Of a stretch of DNA of 64,000 bases, positions 59,495 through 64,000 are shown in pieces. The notes beneath the pieces are model-generated. The model searched no databases. It was not told the DNA's origin and saw only the letters and a list, made by a program, of their open reading frames with translations. A program made the position numbers and the translations under genes. Numbering within the stretch: the stretch's first letter is position 1; each line of letters begins with the position of its first letter. The DNA lies in the NCBI GenBank assembly GCA_023630585.1, contig CM042544.1:18947256-19011255 (forward strand), read 5' to 3'. The DNA comes from Cranoglanis bouderius. Taxonomy: Eukaryota; Chordata; Actinopteri; Siluriformes; Cranoglanididae.

Positions 59495-61077
59495 AATACA
59501 TACAATAGATATAATTGCAGTTGAAATATTAAGAATCTTGTACATGGCATTAATTGAAACATGAGAATGTAATGTCTGGTGGCAGATTGGCATGAAATGA
59601 CTTGTATATTAGTGTTTTCTTTATGAAAGCAGGTTTAGTCCGACTTAAAACTCTGTACCGTTAATGCTATTGTGAAATCCTACAAAGGCAAATTTCATTT
59701 GCTATGCTATTTACATAAAGGTTAATGAAATATTACTGGAAATACTTAGTGAAGTGCCACTAATTTATGTATGAGAATGAAGATTTTGTGTATATTTAAT
59801 GATCCCAGTTCTATACAGTATTATTTATAACAGTGCCTTCACTCCAACTGGTCTTATTAAGTGAGCCATATTAGATTTACAAGATCAACTAATTGGGCTG
59901 ATTTAATCTGATGTGATTAAATCTGAACAGAATATAACTTAGCTAGATTCTACATTATTTATAATGCAGGCGCAATTTGAGCTATTGTTGGTTGTTTGTT
60001 TTGGTTATTTTTATTAGTTATTTTTAGCTATTGCTTTTGTTTCTAGTACTACAACTTATCTATTAAAGGAACAATAAAGATTTACTAAATGTAATTTAAT
60101 TTTCACAAAGAGTACAAACATTTAATTAAAATTACCATATCTCTGCACACAAAATAATGTAAAAGTTGCTATACATATAAATTGCTTAGCAGTGCGATCC
60201 TCTGTATTCACATTAACATACAGGAATGTTATCTCTGGACCAGGTTCAGTTTCTGCCACTAGAAAGATTTAAACTCATTGATGAATCCTGGTGCACTCTA
60301 GTGAGATGTCTAATATCCACTTCTCTTCCCCACACACATCACCATTAAGAACAAAAGAGCTGCTGATCTTGCTGCTGACAGAGAGTTAAGTGCGGCAGGC
60401 AGTGCTGCACTATGAACAGACCTCTCTTCCTTTTTGCTCTCTTAACAGTCATCTAACATCCTGTTACCTGAGTCTTGCAGAAATCACATTTCCCCTACAT
60501 ATGAGCCTCTTTCCTGCTCAGAGGAGCCAGAGTAGGAAAACTGCCAGGTCGAGTGACTGCAACACACATGTAAATGCACTAACACAGACGCACATACACA
60601 GACGATAACCAGTGTCCCCAACCCAAAGGACTCTTTCAAAAAGTGAAAACTCGGTCAGCTTTCTCCAGCACAGCCGCCTCAGCTTCCTGTCTTTCTTCTC
60701 TCCCTCCACATGGGAACAGAGACTTCACACAGACGCTATCTCAAAAGAAAACCACCATTATCACATATTCCAGCCTGACAGGCACCAGGAGGCTTATTAC
60801 TGGCCTATCTGTGAGCTTTTAACCACTCTTAGAGTAACATTTTAATTTAATTTGATTGGTGGTCATTCTATTTGACTGGTTTTTACATTTGAAACTGGTC
60901 TGGTGCTGATAATTACACTATATAATGGCTATGCCTGGTTTCTGATAAGTATTAACATGGTTATGTGTTGGGTTTTTGGTGAAAACAAAGTTCTAAATAA
61001 AGACAAATTATCATGAGGTATACACTGAAAACAGGGAAGAAACAGTCCCCTCACACAATATCAAAGTTATGTAAATA
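59495..61077. other. Non-coding stretch, probably adam15 5' intron
   Basis: No exon of the missing adam15 5' end could be supported on the minus strand. Short ORFs at 60390-60608 and 60612-60845 show no family pattern. Confidence 0.4.
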
Positions 61078-61450
61078 CAGGGTGTCCCAAAAGTCTCCAT
61101 AAATAGGGGACTATGTGTGCCAGCACTACGTCGGTTGTTCCTTCGTCAGTGGATGTTCGTGGACGTCCACTTCTCGGTTGGTCCGCAACACTTCCAGTCA
61201 TTTCGAATTTGTTAATAAGTTTCGTGTGTGATGTGCTTGCCATGTTAAAATCCATCGCAACCTTGTGACAGATTCCCGATCCAGCAATGAGAATGAGTTC
61301 AATATGTTCTTCTTTTGTCAAAGACATTCTTAAAAGCTATCTAAATACATATATATATATATAATATAAACTAAAATTAAAAAAAAAAGTATGACATTTT
61401 GCTAAAAAGTGTTAATTTCCCCTATGTAAGGAAACGTTTGGGACACCCTG
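61078..61450. mobile_element. Non-autonomous mariner-like element with transposase remnant
   Basis: 373 bp, TA-flanked. It begins CAGGGTGTCCCAAAAGTCTC and ends with the inverse GTTTGGGACACCCTG. On minus from 61327 it encodes MSLTKEEHIELILIAGSG... and GSVADQPRSGRPRTSTDEG, a Tc1/mariner transposase N-terminus (helix-turn-helix), then the frame ends. Same family as 21378-21740. Confidence 0.85.
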
Positions 61451-61454
61451 TATT

Positions 61455-64000
61455 ATCAGAGTAAATGTTTATGCCAACTGCTTTCAATCCAACTCCAGCA
61501 CTGGTCAAATGGTCAAAACCAACTGTTGGACCTTCTTAGTTTTCAAAGGGTGCATACAACTTCAACCTTTCAACAACCTCATCTTAACACTGACAACATG
61601 GATATATTTGGCTGATGTGTCAACAACTGGCCCTTTAGACAGTTCTCACTTCATTTATCATAATCCTGGAGAAAAGAGTGCTATGGACAATTAAAGGACA
61701 GCTTTGCATGGCATTTCCACAGCTATGTGTCTGATTCATTATGAGGTTATGGGGGTGGAGGTTGACTGAAGGGTAATGTGCATCACTCTGAACTCCCTAT
61801 CTTCTCTGAAAGATGCTGACTTTATACTTCTTCACAGAAATGAATCTGTTAGAGCCTTAATGATACAAATGCCACAAATGTATTGTATATGGATTGGATA
61901 AGTACACCCACAATCGGCTATTCGCAGACACAAATACTCGAGACACTTTCGAGTAACGTGGGCAAAATGCCAACTAGTGATTCCATGCGAATAATGTGAA
62001 GGGTGGAAATATGACTACAGACTAAACCAGATAACTGGGAAGAGGAAAAAAGCTTGGGAGAAACAAGAACCTTCTCATGGGACAAGGTAATGGATGACGA
62101 GACTAGGCGGAGACAGGGAAAACTGAGAAAGAGGAAATCAAAGGGGAACTGAAGAGGAATAGGAGATAGAAAGAGAAGAACACTATGATAAAAAAGAGGC
62201 AGATGAAGAGTGTGAGAGGTGTGAGTTGGCATCTCTCAGAAGTAATCACAAGTCAATCAGTGGTGTCAAGAGACAGAACTAATGACAGTATGACACTCAA
62301 AACTACACTAAGCAGATAACACACCACATCAACTTCTCCTCCTTCTCCTCTATATCTTGTCCATTCTGTCTCCTTCCTGCAGTTTCTTTCTGACCTTTTC
62401 ACTCATCGTATTCTCTGTATCCCTTTTGTTCTCCATGCTCATGCCACTATCTCCTGACTCTCTGGAGCCTTTCAACCACCCTCTGACCTCAATCACTGAT
62501 GTCTGCACCACACTTCACTGTTCTGTCTCACTATCGCGCATACACCCCACCTTCTGTCCATGATGCAATGTCCCTACACACATGTTCCAGCTGGCAGGAT
62601 GACCTCAGAAGCACATGAATGCTGGGTGTGGTTCATAAGCAAGGCTCAGCGAGAATAAAGAGAGGGAGTGGGTAACATTAGTGTTCGGATGCGAGGTGAG
62701 CAAGGTCCGTCTTCCTCGCAGTTACTCATAACAGAAGATCTACACTTATTAGTTATTACATTACAATGAGTTTAGTCTTGTGGTCATGAGCAAGTAATCC
62801 AGTATGGAGACAGTAAAGCTAGTTTTAAGACACAGTGTTACTACAGTGTCTCTTTTACAAAATGACTACTGCCAGATACTGTTGGTTTAGATCTTAATTA
62901 TACTAAAGCATTCTTTGATTAGCACTTTGGATCAAAAGCAAATGTTTTGGAATCTGAAGGAGATTTTCAGTTACAGTAACAAAATAGACCGCTCCCTGTC
63001 TCTGATGGTCTCTTGGCTTCCGCACAAATCTGTGCAGTTACACAACACATCAGAATGTTTCCAAAATTTTACAAGCATGGGGGAATAAGAGATGAGAGGT
63101 CCATAAAACCTCGTTTTCTCTCTCTCTCGAGGAGCAACACCCTGACTATCATACATAGCCACTTTCTTTTCATCCTTTCATCCATTTCTGTAGCTGCAGT
63201 GTCTCTCCGGTAGCACACTGAGAGGTCAGTGATTGAATGTTCTGAGGTGTAGTCATGCTGATAAGCAACATAGTGTGTCTGCACACACAGATACTGACTG
63301 ATCTGCAGTCTAATCACAGACTTTACAATACAGCAGCACAGCATTACACTGGAATAGCACAGAGACCCTAACTGTGTCCATATGTAAGTGTTTCTAAGTG
63401 CATGTGCTTGATCTCACTTAACTAAGCAGTGGTGTTAAGATAGATCAAGGCTCAGACAAACTGGAATATGAGTCAACACCAGCATAAGCCTATTCACAGT
63501 GTAGAATCATATACAGTAACTCCAATTAATTTTCTAGAGCAGCACAGCTCTGACAATAGTGCTGGCTGTAATATAACTGATAGATTTATATATGAATGCG
63601 CTTATTCTAATACGTTATTGTTTCTATAGTATCAACTAATTTCTTGTAATTTACTTTTATGGCAGACACTCTATGTAATCTAGGGCTAAAATATGCTGTA
63701 ATTGAACCAAAAAAAAGGTTAATCATTGATATGGTAGCGTATTCTGTAATAACATGTTTATTTAAAATGTATGGAAGGAGTCTTGGGTGTCAGCGCTTTG
63801 TAACAGTCACCTCAGGACAGAGTACTTTGGTTTCGCAAGGTGCATCCCAAATCGCATACTTATGCACTATTCTACGGCATTTTGTAGTATAGTGTGAGAA
63901 GTGAGTTCACGCTGAAAATTTCAACAAGAAGAAGTAAGTACCCGGATGATGCATTTATTCAACCGAAAAACAAAGCGTGGAATGTTCGACACTTCATACA
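61455..64000. other. Non-coding stretch to window end
   Basis: No supportable gene. CT-rich segment at about 62335-62420 and GA-rich segment at about 62040-62220; ORFs across them are low-complexity. May be intron or upstream flank of adam15. Confidence 0.4.

Overview
The window is vertebrate genomic DNA, almost certainly from a teleost fish. It has multi-exon genes with GT-AG introns, five Tc1-like DNA transposon copies, tRNA-derived SINEs of the Mermaid type, an RTE-clade LINE, L2-type LINE tails and long TA, CA and GA microsatellites. The Tc1 and Mermaid mix fits an ostariophysan such as a catfish, but that is an inference. No CDS is simply readable as one ORF; the gene models were assembled by hand from splice sites, intron phase and protein family patterns, and every adjacent exon pair listed keeps the reading frame unless stated.

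Layout, left to right. 1-5.6 kb: no recognised coding exon; a possible promoter near 3.94 kb, one SINE and a large TG/TA microsatellite. 5.68-7.43 kb, minus strand: a complete 213-residue single-V-domain immunoglobulin receptor with a transmembrane segment and an ITSM-like tail motif. 8.20-12.53 kb (perhaps to 14.12), plus strand and head-to-head with it: a membrane mucin with a SEA domain, 57-bp tandem repeats and a MUC1-like juxtamembrane/transmembrane segment; a Tc1 element sits in its intron 4. 16.60-21.03 kb, minus: complete nudt17 (301 aa, 8 exons). 25.77-30.62 kb and 31.57-36.65 kb, minus: two complete MS4A-like four-transmembrane genes in tandem. 41.02-56.20 kb, minus: 23 exons (887 codons plus stop) of adam15, running from the prodomain to the proline-rich tail, with the 5' end missing. 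An RTE LINE with an 18-bp target duplication lies at 56.35-59.47 kb, upstream of the first adam15 exon seen. 59.5-64 kb holds no exon I can support, one mariner remnant and probably the adam15 first intron.

How the genes relate. In human, ADAM15 and MUC1 are both in the 1q21-q22 region, so a MUC1-like mucin about 29 kb from adam15 in a fish suggests an old linkage. The mucin, the Ig receptor and the MS4A genes are all surface proteins of epithelia or leukocytes; NUDT17 is a soluble Nudix hydrolase. Nothing shows that they form one pathway. The points most worth follow-up are the MUC1-like gene with an unusual domain order, the divergent Ig/ITSM receptor beside it, and the series of adam15 tail exons that each encode an SH3-type proline motif.
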